Source of the DNA: Bacillota bacterium
GTDB lineage: Bacteria; Bacillota_I; Bacilli_A; RFN20; CAG-826
Assembly (NCBI GenBank): GCA_023393065.1
Contig: JAEWMX010000006.1
Coordinates: 1 to 64,000, forward strand
Direction: 5' to 3'
Length of the DNA stretch: 64,000 nucleotides
The notes beneath the pieces were generated by a model. The model was not told where the DNA came from. It did no database searches and was given only the letters and a program-made list of their open reading frames with translations. The stretch's first letter is position 1. Every line of letters begins with the position of its first letter. The translations under genes and the position numbers were made by a program. Shown here one piece after another: positions 18,258 through 26,589 of the stretch.

Positions 18258-19580
18258 ATGTCATATTACGATGTCGTAATTGTCGGAGCCTGCACCGCGG
18301 GCACATACTTTTCCAATCTCCTCGCCAAGAAAGGTCTGAAAGTTCTCGTCATCGATAAAGACAAAGAAGAAGACCTTTCACGAAGATTAGATATTTTTCA
18401 TTTCACTCGTCAGTCATTTCGAGACTACGGACTCGAAGAAGCCAAAGACGGAGATCCTGAATTCGTTCGCAACTTCGATTTATGCTATTCGAAGTCGGCG
18501 CTTGATAATTATTTAAAGAAAAGCTTTTTAAAAGTGGCGGTCATGCACCTGCCGCTTTTTATTAAGCGGCTGAGAAAGGCGGCGATTGCACACGGTGTCG
18601 AATTCCGATTCGAAACCGCCTATGACCACCTTATCTATGACGAGAAGAAGCGCATCAACGGAATAGCCACCAAAGGTGGAGAAGAGATTAAAGCCCGCCT
18701 TGTCGTCGATGCTTCCGGCATTCCTTCGGTCGTTCGCCGCTCGATAAACGATCCTTATATCGAAGGCTTTGAAATTGGTCCGAAAGATAAATTTTATGTG
18801 CTCTTGAAATATGTTGAGTTACTCGATTCCAAAGACAAAGTCGAACTGAGCACGAGTTGGCCGTATTACAAAGGCTGGATCGCTCCTCAGCACGCCTCCA
18901 ACGGAGCGATTGTCGGAGTCGGGGCTAATTTATCTTATGATTATGCTCGCAAATGCATGGCCAAGTTCGAAACCAATATCCCCTTGCCGAAATATAAACT
19001 TCAATACGAAGAGATGGGGTGTACGCCCTATCGCCGCCCACCCTTTAGTTTTGTCACCGATGGCTTTTTGGTTATCGGCGATGCCGCCTGCCTCACCAAA
19101 CCGATGAATGGCGAAGGCATCACTTCGGCCTGGGTGCAGTGCACGCCGGCCGCCGAAGTTGTCGCCGAAGCTTTGAAAGACGGCAAATATCCAACTAAAG
19201 AAGCTCTCTGGAAAGTGAATACTCTCTATCAAAGAGGCGAAGGCGCGGAATTTGCTAATCTAAGAGCCACCCTAATTGGAGCGGTCGACATGTCGCCCCA
19301 AGACAACGACTATATGTTTAAAGAGAGCATCGTTTTCAAATCGGACGATGAAGAGGTCAAAGGAAGCATAACCGGAAAACTCCTTAAAGGCGTGCTGACC
19401 GGGCAGTTCTCGCTTAAGGCCTTAGCGTCCCTGATGAGTGCGTCAAGCTGCGGGAAAAAACTCGAAAAGCACTACAAGAACTTTCCTGATAATCCAAAGG
19501 ATTACTTTGTGTGGAAAAAGAAGGCTGATAAATTATGGAACAAAGCCGGAACGATGGCTGATTCAATCAAGGATGCATAG
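18258..19580 (+). CDS. FAD-dependent oxidoreductase, geranylgeranyl reductase-like
   Basis: 440 residues. The N-terminal dinucleotide-binding site is VVIVGACTAGTYFSNLLAKK (Gly-x-Cys-x-x-Gly rather than GxGxxG). It is followed by VIDKD, a second FAD motif VDASGIPSVVRR (about 150) and the GDAACLTKPMNGEGITSA motif (about 275-292). This is the layout of the geranylgeranyl reductase/para-hydroxybenzoate hydroxylase superfamily. Members reduce isoprenoid double bonds or hydroxylate aromatics; the substrate here is unknown. AAGGGGG precedes the start. It is followed by an MFS gene after eight bases, then DUF2804, GNAT, nitroreductase and flavin reductase genes, suggesting a redox-oriented operon. 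Confidence 0.82.
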   Translation: MSYYDVVIVGACTAGTYFSNLLAKKGLKVLVIDKDKEEDLSRRLDIFHFTRQSFRDYGLEEAKDGDPEFVRNFDLCYSKSALDNYLKKSFLKVAVMHLPLFIKRLRKAAIAHGVEFRFETAYDHLIYDEKKRINGIATKGGEEIKARLVVDASGIPSVVRRSINDPYIEGFEIGPKDKFYVLLKYVELLDSKDKVELSTSWPYYKGWIAPQHASNGAIVGVGANLSYDYARKCMAKFETNIPLPKYKLQYEEMGCTPYRRPPFSFVTDGFLVIGDAACLTKPMNGEGITSAWVQCTPAAEVVAEALKDGKYPTKEALWKVNTLYQRGEGAEFANLRATLIGAVDMSPQDNDYMFKESIVFKSDDEEVKGSITGKLLKGVLTGQFSLKALASLMSASSCGKKLEKHYKNFPDNPKDYFVWKKKADKLWNKAGTMADSIKDA

Positions 19581-19588
19581 GAGGCATT

Positions 19589-21067
19589 ATGAAATCAACA
19601 GAAGAAAAGAAAGACAAGAAGTATCACGGTTTAGGCAGTTTTCGTTTCTGGTTTATTATCATGGTCATGGGTCTGGCCGGACATCTGTGCTGGAACATGG
19701 AAAACCAGTGGTTTAACACCTTTGTATACGCCAAGATCGGCGGCGATGTCACTATCGTCACATGGATGGTCATCGTCAGCGCGACGGTCACGACCATCTC
19801 GACATTTATCTTTGGCACATTGTCCGATCGCTTGGGAAAACGCAAAAGATTTGTTTCGATCGGCTATATCATGTGGGGCGTATCAACCATCCTCTTCGGT
19901 ACGACCGAGTTTGCTAAGAGTTCAAACATCGGTGTCTTGGTGGCTTTATCGGGCTTTCTAGTCGTCTTAACTGACGCGATTATGAGCTTCTTTGGTTCGA
20001 TGGCCTTTGACGCCGGATACAATACCTGGGTTAACGACTACACGACGCCCACTAATAAAGGGCAAGTCGGCGCCGCTCTTGCAGCTCTACCGGTTATCGG
20101 TACCGTCGTCGGCACCGTCCTCGGTGGTGCCCTCGTCAACATCGGCAATCCGACGGTGGGGACCACAAACTATGACCCCGCCCTCGATAACTATCAATTG
20201 CTTTTTTGGTCGCTTGGCGGAGCGGTTATCCTAATTGCCATCGCTTCCATCTTTATGATGAAGGACGCTCCTACGACTAAGCCGAATAAAGACGGTTCTT
20301 ACTTTAAGCAATTGTTTGATGTTTTTAACTTCAAAAAACTAAAAGGTAATCCCAACAATAAAGAAATGCTTTTAGCCAACCTCGTCGCTTGCTTCTTCTT
20401 TATTCCTTTTAATTTCTATTTTGTCCATATGGGCAACTGGCTCATCTACGATATCGGTTTTACCGCCGGCGACATGGGCTTGATACAAGGTATTGCTTTG
20501 CTCCTCGCCGTTTTGGTGACGATTCCGTTTGCGAAACTCATCAACAAGGAACGCATTCCTCTCGTCGCCTTGGTTGCGGTCCTTGTCAATGCCCTCGGTC
20601 TATTGATTATGTTCTTCTTTATCAAAGGGCCGCAAAGCGTCGATACTTCATCCCTTATTGCCGCTAAGAATCTTCCGCTTCTCCTCGCTGTCTTCTTAGT
20701 GGGCACCGGTTATGTCTTGATCACCCAGACATGCATGATTTGGGTGCGTGGTCTGTTCCCCGAAGAAAATCGCGGCCAGTTCGAAGGCATCCGTTCCTTG
20801 TTTTTCACTTTGATTCCGATGCTGATTGGAACGCTGGTAGGCAATGTCATCATCAAAAACACATCTCACGATACGAGACTTGATTTATATGGGAATCCGA
20901 TTGATATTCCCCAAGAGAATTTATTCTTGTATGCCGGGTTGTTGGTCTTGGTCACAATTATTCCCCTCGGCATCGCTTGGAAGGTATATAACGATCGGCT
21001 AAAAAAAGAAGCTTTGAAAGCAAAAGATGACACAAAAGGAAATATTGCAGAAGACACCTCTGCTTAA
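19589..21067 (+). CDS. MFS transporter, GPH/SLC45-like
   Basis: 492 residues and about twelve transmembrane helices. It begins with GLGSFRFWFIIMVMGLAG and carries the MFS loop FGTLSDRLGKRKRFVSIGY (about residue 80). A central cytosolic loop includes APTTKPNKDGSYFKQLFDVF. Similar proteins are sugar or glycoside cation symporters or remain unassigned. It is preceded by a good AGGAGG. The 3' end overlaps the next gene by 41 bases in another frame, an unusually long overlap. Confidence 0.85.
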   Translation: MKSTEEKKDKKYHGLGSFRFWFIIMVMGLAGHLCWNMENQWFNTFVYAKIGGDVTIVTWMVIVSATVTTISTFIFGTLSDRLGKRKRFVSIGYIMWGVSTILFGTTEFAKSSNIGVLVALSGFLVVLTDAIMSFFGSMAFDAGYNTWVNDYTTPTNKGQVGAALAALPVIGTVVGTVLGGALVNIGNPTVGTTNYDPALDNYQLLFWSLGGAVILIAIASIFMMKDAPTTKPNKDGSYFKQLFDVFNFKKLKGNPNNKEMLLANLVACFFFIPFNFYFVHMGNWLIYDIGFTAGDMGLIQGIALLLAVLVTIPFAKLINKERIPLVALVAVLVNALGLLIMFFFIKGPQSVDTSSLIAAKNLPLLLAVFLVGTGYVLITQTCMIWVRGLFPEENRGQFEGIRSLFFTLIPMLIGTLVGNVIIKNTSHDTRLDLYGNPIDIPQENLFLYAGLLVLVTIIPLGIAWKVYNDRLKKEALKAKDDTKGNIAEDTSA

Positions 21068-22034
21068 TCACAAAGGCCATTTGAATGTCGCCGGCTATGC
21101 GAAAACGATGCAATTTTCGTATAATCGCGGCGAAGCGCGGTCTTTTCCATTGAAACTCAAAGAATGGAATTTTTACCAATTCGTCTACCAGGACTATGTT
21201 TTGCAGATGACGATCGGTCACGTTTCCTATGTCGCATCAATCACCGTCACCTTGCTTAACATCAAGACCGGCCGCAAAGAGCAAGCGAGCCGCATGAAGT
21301 GGTTTTTTAATCCCGAATTGGATATCAACCCGGAAAACGATAGCTTCAATGAATTTAGCGACCGCGACTTTTATATGTCGTTTCGCGTGACTGCGAAGGA
21401 AAGAATTCTAACCTTTAAAGGGAAAGACAAAATCGGCAAGAATATCGATGTCGTTTTAAATATTGAAAACGATGTTGAAAATGAGAAGATGGTCATCGCC
21501 ACTCCCTTTAAAACAAGCCGCCAGTTCTATCTAAATTATAAAGAAAACTACTATGTAGCAAACGGCCACGTCATCTTCGGTGATGTAAAAGTCGACTTTG
21601 TCAATGCGACTGGCCTCCTCGATTGGGGCCGAGGCATCTGGCCCTACTCCCACGAATGGTTTTGGGGCAGCGTAACCTCTTTTATCGACGACGTTCCTTT
21701 TGGTCTCAATATCGGATGGGGTTTCGGCGATTTAACGAAAGCGACCGAAAACATGTATTTCTATGACAAGAAAGCCTACAAGGTAGGCGTTATGCGAGTC
21801 GATAAGGATATATCGAACTATATGATGCCGTGGCATCTTCACGACGATGAAGGCACTATCGAGTTATCCTTTGAACCAATCTATGACAACTACACCGAAA
21901 ACAAACTCGTCGTTGTCAATACGCATTGCCATCAAGTCTATGGCCACTTTAGTGGGAAGATTAAAACCTCCGAGGGCGAAAAAGAGTTTTCGCGTCTTCT
22001 CGGCTTTATCGAACACGCCGTTAATCGGTGGTAA
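21027..22034 (+). CDS. DUF2804 family protein
   Basis: 335 residues. It matches my recollection of DUF2804: N-terminal TPLLNHKGHLNVAGYA, LKEWNFYQF, and the LDWGRGIWPYSHEWFWGS block (about 193-210). FGLNIGWGFGD and a C-terminal CHQVYGHFSGKI follow. The fold is predicted to be all-beta, and relatives have been compared to hydroxyneurosporene synthase or lipocalin-like CrtC. No catalytic function is established to my knowledge. The ATG at 21027 lies inside the MFS gene. A TTG at 21045 with AAAAGGA in front is an alternative start that would shorten the overlap. Confidence 0.75.
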   Translation: MTQKEILQKTPLLNHKGHLNVAGYAKTMQFSYNRGEARSFPLKLKEWNFYQFVYQDYVLQMTIGHVSYVASITVTLLNIKTGRKEQASRMKWFFNPELDINPENDSFNEFSDRDFYMSFRVTAKERILTFKGKDKIGKNIDVVLNIENDVENEKMVIATPFKTSRQFYLNYKENYYVANGHVIFGDVKVDFVNATGLLDWGRGIWPYSHEWFWGSVTSFIDDVPFGLNIGWGFGDLTKATENMYFYDKKAYKVGVMRVDKDISNYMMPWHLHDDEGTIELSFEPIYDNYTENKLVVVNTHCHQVYGHFSGKIKTSEGEKEFSRLLGFIEHAVNRW

Positions 22035-22037
22035 AAT
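22032..22037 (+). promoter_or_regulatory. Extended -10 box (TGGTAAAAT) 9 bases before the GNAT start
   Basis: TAAAAT with an upstream TG dinucleotide ends nine bases before the ATG at 22047. No Shine-Dalgarno is present, so a leaderless transcript is possible even though the gene sits 12 bases behind DUF2804. Confidence 0.4.
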
Positions 22038-22046
22038 ATTGATGAC

Positions 22047-22550
22047 ATGAACGGTCTTCGCCTCGCCCGGCTTTCGGATTTAAACGAAATCATGGACGTC
22101 GTTAAAGACGCCCAAAACTTTTTAAAATTGCAAAATTCAGGGCAGTGGCAAGATGGCACGCCGAGCATCGCCACGATTGTCGAAGACAGCATGAAGGGCC
22201 GCTTTTATGTATGGGTAGAGGAAGGCATTATCGTCGGCATTATCGCCATCCTTGATTATGACAAAGACTACGATCATCTAAAATCTGGCCAGTGGCGGTT
22301 TCCGGCGCCTTATCTCGTCATCCATCGCTTCGCGGTCAAAAGCGATTATCATTCGCAAGGCATCGCCACGAATATTCTTAAAGCCGTCGAGAATATCGCT
22401 CGAGAAAGAAGCATTAGAACAATTCGAATCGACACTCACGAAAAGAATATCCCAATGATTAACTTATTAGTTAAGAATGGTTTTGAAATGTGTGGCGAAG
22501 TGATGATTGAAGGCATTAAGCCCCGCATAGCATTTGATAAAAGATTATAG
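22047..22550 (+). CDS. GNAT family N-acetyltransferase
   Basis: 167 residues. The N-terminus LRLARLSDLNEIMDVVKDAQ is typical of GNAT. The acetyl-CoA site is VIHRFAVKSDYHSQGIATNI (motif A, about 94-113, with the Q/R-x-x-G-x-G/A pattern as HSQGIAT). TIRIDTHEKNIPMINLLVKN is the motif B region. Substrate unknown. It stands 12 bases after DUF2804 and 10 before the nitroreductase start. Confidence 0.88.
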   Translation: MNGLRLARLSDLNEIMDVVKDAQNFLKLQNSGQWQDGTPSIATIVEDSMKGRFYVWVEEGIIVGIIAILDYDKDYDHLKSGQWRFPAPYLVIHRFAVKSDYHSQGIATNILKAVENIARERSIRTIRIDTHEKNIPMINLLVKNGFEMCGEVMIEGIKPRIAFDKRL

Positions 22551-22560
22551 GAGAAAAGAT

Positions 22561-23223
22561 ATGGAAATCATGGAACTGATTCGTCAAAGGCACTCGGTGC
22601 GCCGCTATCTTGATAAACCAATCGAGGAGAGCGCGAGGAATGTCATTGATGACTATGTGAATGGAATAATAAAGCAAAGTGGTCTCAATATAAAGGTTTG
22701 CTATGACGAACCCAAAGCCTTTCAGACTTTATTGGCCCATTACGGAAGTTTTCGCAAGGCAGTCAATTATGTCGCCTTTATTGGAAAGAAAGAAGCGGAG
22801 ACAAAGGTTGGTTATTTTGGCGAAGCCATCGTCTTAAAACTTCAAGAAATCGGCATCAACTCATGCTGGGTGGCCGTATCTTATAGCAAAAGAAAAACGC
22901 CCATTGAGATACAAGAAGGCGAAGACATACTAAGCGTCGTTTCTTTTGGCTATGGCGAGACCCAAGGGGTCAATCATCGCTCGAAGAAATATGAAGATGT
23001 CACGGAAGTCGTTGGCGAGAAACCTTCTTGGTTTGATTTAGGCGTCGAAGCGGCGCTGCTCGCTCCGACGGCCGTCAATCAGCAAAAATTTAAAATTGTG
23101 TGCGATAATGGGAAAGTTACAATTAAGAAAAATGGCAGAGGTTTTTATCAAGATATCGATTTAGGCATTTTACAATATCATTTTGAAGCCGTGACCGGCC
23201 AGAAAGTCGAGGTTATTAAATAA
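22561..23223 (+). CDS. Nitroreductase family protein
   Basis: 220 residues from the ATG at 22561, chosen for the AGGAG just upstream. MELIRQRHSVRRYLDKPIEE at the N-terminus holds the FMN-contacting R-x-S-x-R-x-Y/F pattern. The C-terminal half holds AALLAPTAVNQQKFKI, the second FMN-binding region with Asn and Gln. Related proteins use NAD(P)H and FMN to reduce nitro, quinone or enone groups. The member is of the NfnB-like TM1586 subtype by overall layout, which is less certain. It is directly followed by a flavin-reductase-like gene. Confidence 0.82.
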   Translation: MEIMELIRQRHSVRRYLDKPIEESARNVIDDYVNGIIKQSGLNIKVCYDEPKAFQTLLAHYGSFRKAVNYVAFIGKKEAETKVGYFGEAIVLKLQEIGINSCWVAVSYSKRKTPIEIQEGEDILSVVSFGYGETQGVNHRSKKYEDVTEVVGEKPSWFDLGVEAALLAPTAVNQQKFKIVCDNGKVTIKKNGRGFYQDIDLGILQYHFEAVTGQKVEVIK

Positions 23224-23224
23224 T

Positions 23225-24148
23225 CTGAGCAGTTTTAAGGATCTTCGCATCGTCGACAACTTTTATCAGACTTCGGCCTTTTTTCCAATGCCCACAGTGT
23301 TGGTAGGCACGCTTGCGGAGGACGGTTCAACGAGCCTCGGGGCATATTCCCTCGTCCAACCTTATTACGTCGCAGGGAAAGGCTATTATGCGATGCTACT
23401 ATGCTGTCGCAATTCGTCGAATACCGCGCAGCATCTCCTTTCGCGAGGAAGATGCTCATTAAACTTTGTTCCCGACGACAAAAAGTTCTTTAAAGAAGCG
23501 GTGCGCCTCGGCTGGCCCGGTGATACGCCTCAAGAAAAGATGAAAGGTTGTCTTTTTACCTTAGAAGATGGATTGATGGCCAAAGAACATACGAAGGAAG
23601 TATTTCCTAAAGTCGTGGCGGAAAGTTTTCAAGTCTTTGAATGCACGTGGATGAAAGAACTCGACGGCGCGGATAAAGATAAGCCGGGCTTACTAGATGG
23701 TTATCCGGCTCCCTATCATGATTTCAACGGCATCACCAGCCCCTTTGGCGCGCATTTTATCTTGCGTGTCGATAAGATTTTGATGAAAGACAAATACTAT
23801 AACAGCATCGTTAATGGCGTGACTGCAAATAATTTCCCTCGCGTTCCTGTTGATTATGGTTACCGCGATTCGAAGAGCTTCTGGTATACGCGTTTTAGAA
23901 AGCCGAGAGCGGAGCTCGTGCCTACGCGTGAGGTCCCGATTGCTTCCGTAAGGTACGCTGCCGATCGCATCGACACTTTGGTTAAATTTAGCGATGAGGC
24001 GTGCGCAAAGCTCGTTAAAGTGCCTCGTATCTTCCTCAATACCGCTTTGCGTGGTTGCGTTTCATGGGCTAAAGAAAACGGCGTTGATTTAATCACCGCC
24101 GAACACATGGATACGATTAGAGACAAGCGCGCGAAAGAAAAGAAATAG
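23225..24148 (+). CDS. Flavin reductase-like protein with C-terminal PCP_red-like domain, non-ATG start
   Basis: Homology to flavin-reductase FMN-binding proteins begins before the first ATG (23288). Upstream codons read FKDLRIVDNFYQTSAFFPMP in the same frame, fitting the family's N-terminus. There is no ATG, GTG or TTG between the nitroreductase stop and that segment. CTG at 23225, one base after that stop and about 12 bases behind GAGG, is my best start (about 307 residues). The central part contains PTVLVGT, AYSLVQPYYVAGKGYYAML and RGRCSLNFV. The last 60 residues (KFSDEACAKLVKVPRIFLNT and on to ITAEHMDTIRDKR) resemble the PCP_red helical domain. Likely binds FMN and acts with the nitroreductase. 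Confidence 0.65.
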   Translation: MSSFKDLRIVDNFYQTSAFFPMPTVLVGTLAEDGSTSLGAYSLVQPYYVAGKGYYAMLLCCRNSSNTAQHLLSRGRCSLNFVPDDKKFFKEAVRLGWPGDTPQEKMKGCLFTLEDGLMAKEHTKEVFPKVVAESFQVFECTWMKELDGADKDKPGLLDGYPAPYHDFNGITSPFGAHFILRVDKILMKDKYYNSIVNGVTANNFPRVPVDYGYRDSKSFWYTRFRKPRAELVPTREVPIASVRYAADRIDTLVKFSDEACAKLVKVPRIFLNTALRGCVSWAKENGVDLITAEHMDTIRDKRAKEKK

Positions 24149-24150
24149 CG

Positions 24151-24918
24151 CTAAGCAAGACTAACTAAAGACACGAGACTGCTTTCAATTATTTCTCTTG
24201 GAGTCACTGGTGAATCCAAGTTGTCATCATCTAGGTTAAGACCCTGAAGATAATAAGCGGCCCAGATGATTTCCGAGCAATACCAATTAGGCGAATCGGA
24301 AGAGAGACTTTTGCCATATTCCACAGCGTATGGTTTTCCTAGCTGGCTGAGGATAAAAGACATCGCTCCCTCTATCTCTGTCTCGCTAACATCATCTATG
24401 CGATAGACGCTGCCTTCTTTTTCGACCATTCTTGTCGGAGTCAATATGCTGCGGGCGACACCGACGCTGATGGCTTCGATGATGCGGACATAATATTGCT
24501 GGTATTCATTCGAATAGTAAACGCCTTCGACGATGGCGACATGCCCGGTGATGCCATAAAAGCCGGTCGCTTCAAAGATTATGTCGCCACGCCTCAAGAC
24601 TTCTAATAAATTAGAACCGTGGTAGTTTACTCCTACTGAAAGGTCAATACCGGTGTTATACCAGTAATCTTCTTCGTTCTCATTGATGGGATATTGGTAG
24701 CCGTCAGAACCCTCATAATCATATATGGAAGAAGACGAAGGATTTTCGCTTGCTGAACTCGTGTCGCTTGCGGTGTCGGATGAAGAAATATCGAGTTCGC
24801 TCGTCGATGAAGCGTCTTCGCTTGTGGAGTCCGAAGAACCATCAGCATTAATGTCGCACGCGAAAAGCAAAGGAACCATGAGAGCGGTTATTAAGATATA
24901 TCGCAGCGGCTTTTTCAT
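24151..24918 (-). CDS. Lipoprotein with YiiX/NlpC-P60-type permuted papain-like domain
   Basis: 255 residues. The signal peptide ends at lipobox LFAC (Cys about residue 21), followed by a Ser/Asp/Thr-rich linker to about residue 65. The C-terminal domain shows the circularly permuted order: GDIIFEA and GHVAIVEGVYY with the catalytic His (about residue 127), then SPNWYCSEIIWAAYYLQG with Cys (about 216). This fits YiiX/YebB-like amidases of the NlpC/P60 superfamily, which cleave peptide or amide bonds in wall or lipid substrates. It converges with the flavin-reductase-like gene, with two bases between the two stops. Confidence 0.75.
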   Translation of the reverse strand: MKKPLRYILITALMVPLLFACDINADGSSDSTSEDASSTSELDISSSDTASDTSSASENPSSSSIYDYEGSDGYQYPINENEEDYWYNTGIDLSVGVNYHGSNLLEVLRRGDIIFEATGFYGITGHVAIVEGVYYSNEYQQYYVRIIEAISVGVARSILTPTRMVEKEGSVYRIDDVSETEIEGAMSFILSQLGKPYAVEYGKSLSSDSPNWYCSEIIWAAYYLQGLNLDDDNLDSPVTPREIIESSLVSLVSLA

Positions 24919-25005
24919 ATCTTATTTGATTATAAAAAATAAAAGCATTCAGTGCATTGCCAAAGACATAAACAGGATAGTAAATAAATAAACAAAATAA
25001 GAGTC

Positions 25006-25773
25006 TTAATTATTTTCTTGAGTTACCGGTTTTTTAAGAACCGCCAGCTTCTTGTTGATCACTTCATAAGAAAAGGAAATGGCGAATACTAAAATGACCA
25101 TCAAGGCTGCGATTACATAAACATTTAAAAATGGGACATCTTCAATTGGTGGGTGCTGCAAATACATCGCATTAGGAGCATTTAGCCCGGCAGCGGCGAA
25201 CACTCCGTTCACAATTAAACCGACCGCCCCAAAGAACAAGAGTCCGATGGAGTAAATAACAGCATTGAAGCGATTGACTTTGAAATAACCACCCACGAAT
25301 AGATATAAAGAGCCAATCAGCATCGTGCTGTGGCTGAGCATGCTCTTGAGGACGCCCCATTCAAACATCGAAGTTCCGTGCAAATAGTAGTCGGGATAAA
25401 AGAGTGAGATTAACGCCCCAAACGCGCCCGCGTAAGCAACGACAGTCGCAAAATAGCCAAAAAATTTCGATTTCTTGTCGCCCCAGAAGGCCACGACGAG
25501 GAGTAGATACATCGACATATTGCAAAAGTAGATGGGAAATAAGACATTGTCATAGGCAGTGGCGCGTCCTTCTTGAAGAAAGACAACCCACATTAATGAG
25601 ATATGAAGGATGAATGTGGCCAGAGCCCATATCTTTAAATATAAATCTTTGTACTTTTGCTTCTTGATATAGCGGAACGGCAGCCACAGCAAGAAAGCGG
25701 TGATGGCAAGAGAAACGGCTATGTAACCTAGATGGTAACTGTCGAATAGAGATCCAAGGATGATTGTGTTCAT
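25006..25773 (-). CDS. Integral membrane protein, YwaF/TIGR02206-TMEM164 type
   Basis: 255 residues from the ATG at 25773, chosen because GAGGT stands five bases upstream; a longer frame from 25824 lacks a site. Seven hydrophobic helices are evident. FPIYFCNMSMYLLL and LKSMLSHSTMLIGSLYLF carry the conserved polar residues (Cys, Asn, His, Ser) of the YwaF/TMEM164 group. Human TMEM164 is reported as a lipid acyltransferase. Whether the bacterial protein does this is unknown. It stands alone. Confidence 0.7.
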   Translation of the reverse strand: MNTIILGSLFDSYHLGYIAVSLAITAFLLWLPFRYIKKQKYKDLYLKIWALATFILHISLMWVVFLQEGRATAYDNVLFPIYFCNMSMYLLLVVAFWGDKKSKFFGYFATVVAYAGAFGALISLFYPDYYLHGTSMFEWGVLKSMLSHSTMLIGSLYLFVGGYFKVNRFNAVIYSIGLLFFGAVGLIVNGVFAAAGLNAPNAMYLQHPPIEDVPFLNVYVIAALMVILVFAISFSYEVINKKLAVLKKPVTQENN

Positions 25774-26048
25774 AACTACCTCGCTAACATACAAAACGCT
25801 AAGACGCTTTGAGTATTTTATCAAAGAAACGAAAAATAGAATAGAAGCCTAATAGCGATAAAAACAAAATATGCGCATTCCTCGCTCGAGTTCCTTATTA
25901 GCGCATGAGTGTAAGACGTTTATGCAGATAATTGTCTACAAGAAGTAAATAATTATTTAGTTTTCCGGTGACTTATGAAATATATAATTATATTAATATA
26001 ATTATAAAGATGAGAAAAAATATTTTTTATGCATGTTAGAATGACCTT
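25774..26048. other. A+T-rich intergenic region
   Basis: About 275 bases with no credible gene. The stretch around 25980-26010 is nearly pure A/T and could carry the promoter of the structured leader that follows. Nothing else is recognisable. Confidence 0.35.
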
Positions 26049-26114
26049 GCAGAACAAAAGAAGAGTTGAATAATTGCCCTCGTTCTGCATCTAGAAAGCA
26101 TCATCTTTCCTAGA
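26049..26114 (+). ncRNA. Structured leader with two hairpins before the macro-like gene
   Basis: Two consecutive hairpins lie in the region before the gene at 26144. The first is GCAGAAC (26049-26055) with GTTCTGC (26082-26088). The second is TCTAGAAAG (26090-26098) with CTTTcCTAGA (26105-26114, one bulge). The strong ribosome site AAAGGAGG follows 17 bases later. I could not match them to a known riboswitch. The second hairpin lacks a T-run, so it is not an ordinary terminator. Confidence 0.45.
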
Positions 26115-26143
26115 TCAGTCAACAATCCAAAGGAGGATTAATC

Positions 26144-26578
26144 ATGCCGTTTGAATTAGTAAGACAATCACCAGATTGCCAAAAAGCTGATGTCGTTGTC
26201 GAGTTCCGGTTCGTAAAGGACTTAGGTATCGACGCCCTGTCTCTTCCTCAATCAGAAGAAGACTATAAGAAAGATCTCGAGTCTTTAAAAGTCTATCGCG
26301 TCGAAGCAGAAGACATTGGTGACAAAAAAGATGCGCGAGTAACCATCTCTCTTTCCACCCTTATCGTAGACTACCATCAGAGAAAACGCCTGCTTGCCTT
26401 TTCTTTAAACGAAGGGCTTGAAATAGCCAAGAGCAAGGGCGTTAAGTCAGTCTCGGTGATTGTCAAAGAAAATTTACTCGACGAATACCGTGAATTGGAT
26501 GTTATCGAAGTCGCCTCTAAAGCCATTAATTCATTTTTGAAAAAGAGCGACATCGCTGTCACTCTTTGCGTCGAATAA
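26144..26578 (+). CDS. Degenerate macro-domain-like protein
   Basis: 144 residues. Both ends resemble bacterial macro-domain (ADP-ribose-binding) proteins. MPFELVRQSPDCQKADVVVE parallels the usual MPF.IVR.DI....DAIVNAAN, and LLAFSLNEGLEIAKSKGVKS parallels LL..CY..SL.LA...G..S. IEVASKAINSFLKKSDIAVT parallels the last helix-strand. All ligand-binding elements are gone: no NAAN, no GGGV loop and no GxYGYP loop; 'VVIVKENLLDEY'-type sequence stands in its place. So this may be a macro fold with a new role, and binding of ADP-ribose seems unlikely. A peptidase M17 N-terminal domain has the same fold and is an alternative. It has a structured leader. Confidence 0.5.
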   Translation: MPFELVRQSPDCQKADVVVEFRFVKDLGIDALSLPQSEEDYKKDLESLKVYRVEAEDIGDKKDARVTISLSTLIVDYHQRKRLLAFSLNEGLEIAKSKGVKSVSVIVKENLLDEYRELDVIEVASKAINSFLKKSDIAVTLCVE

Positions 26579-26589
26579 TTGGCAAAAAT

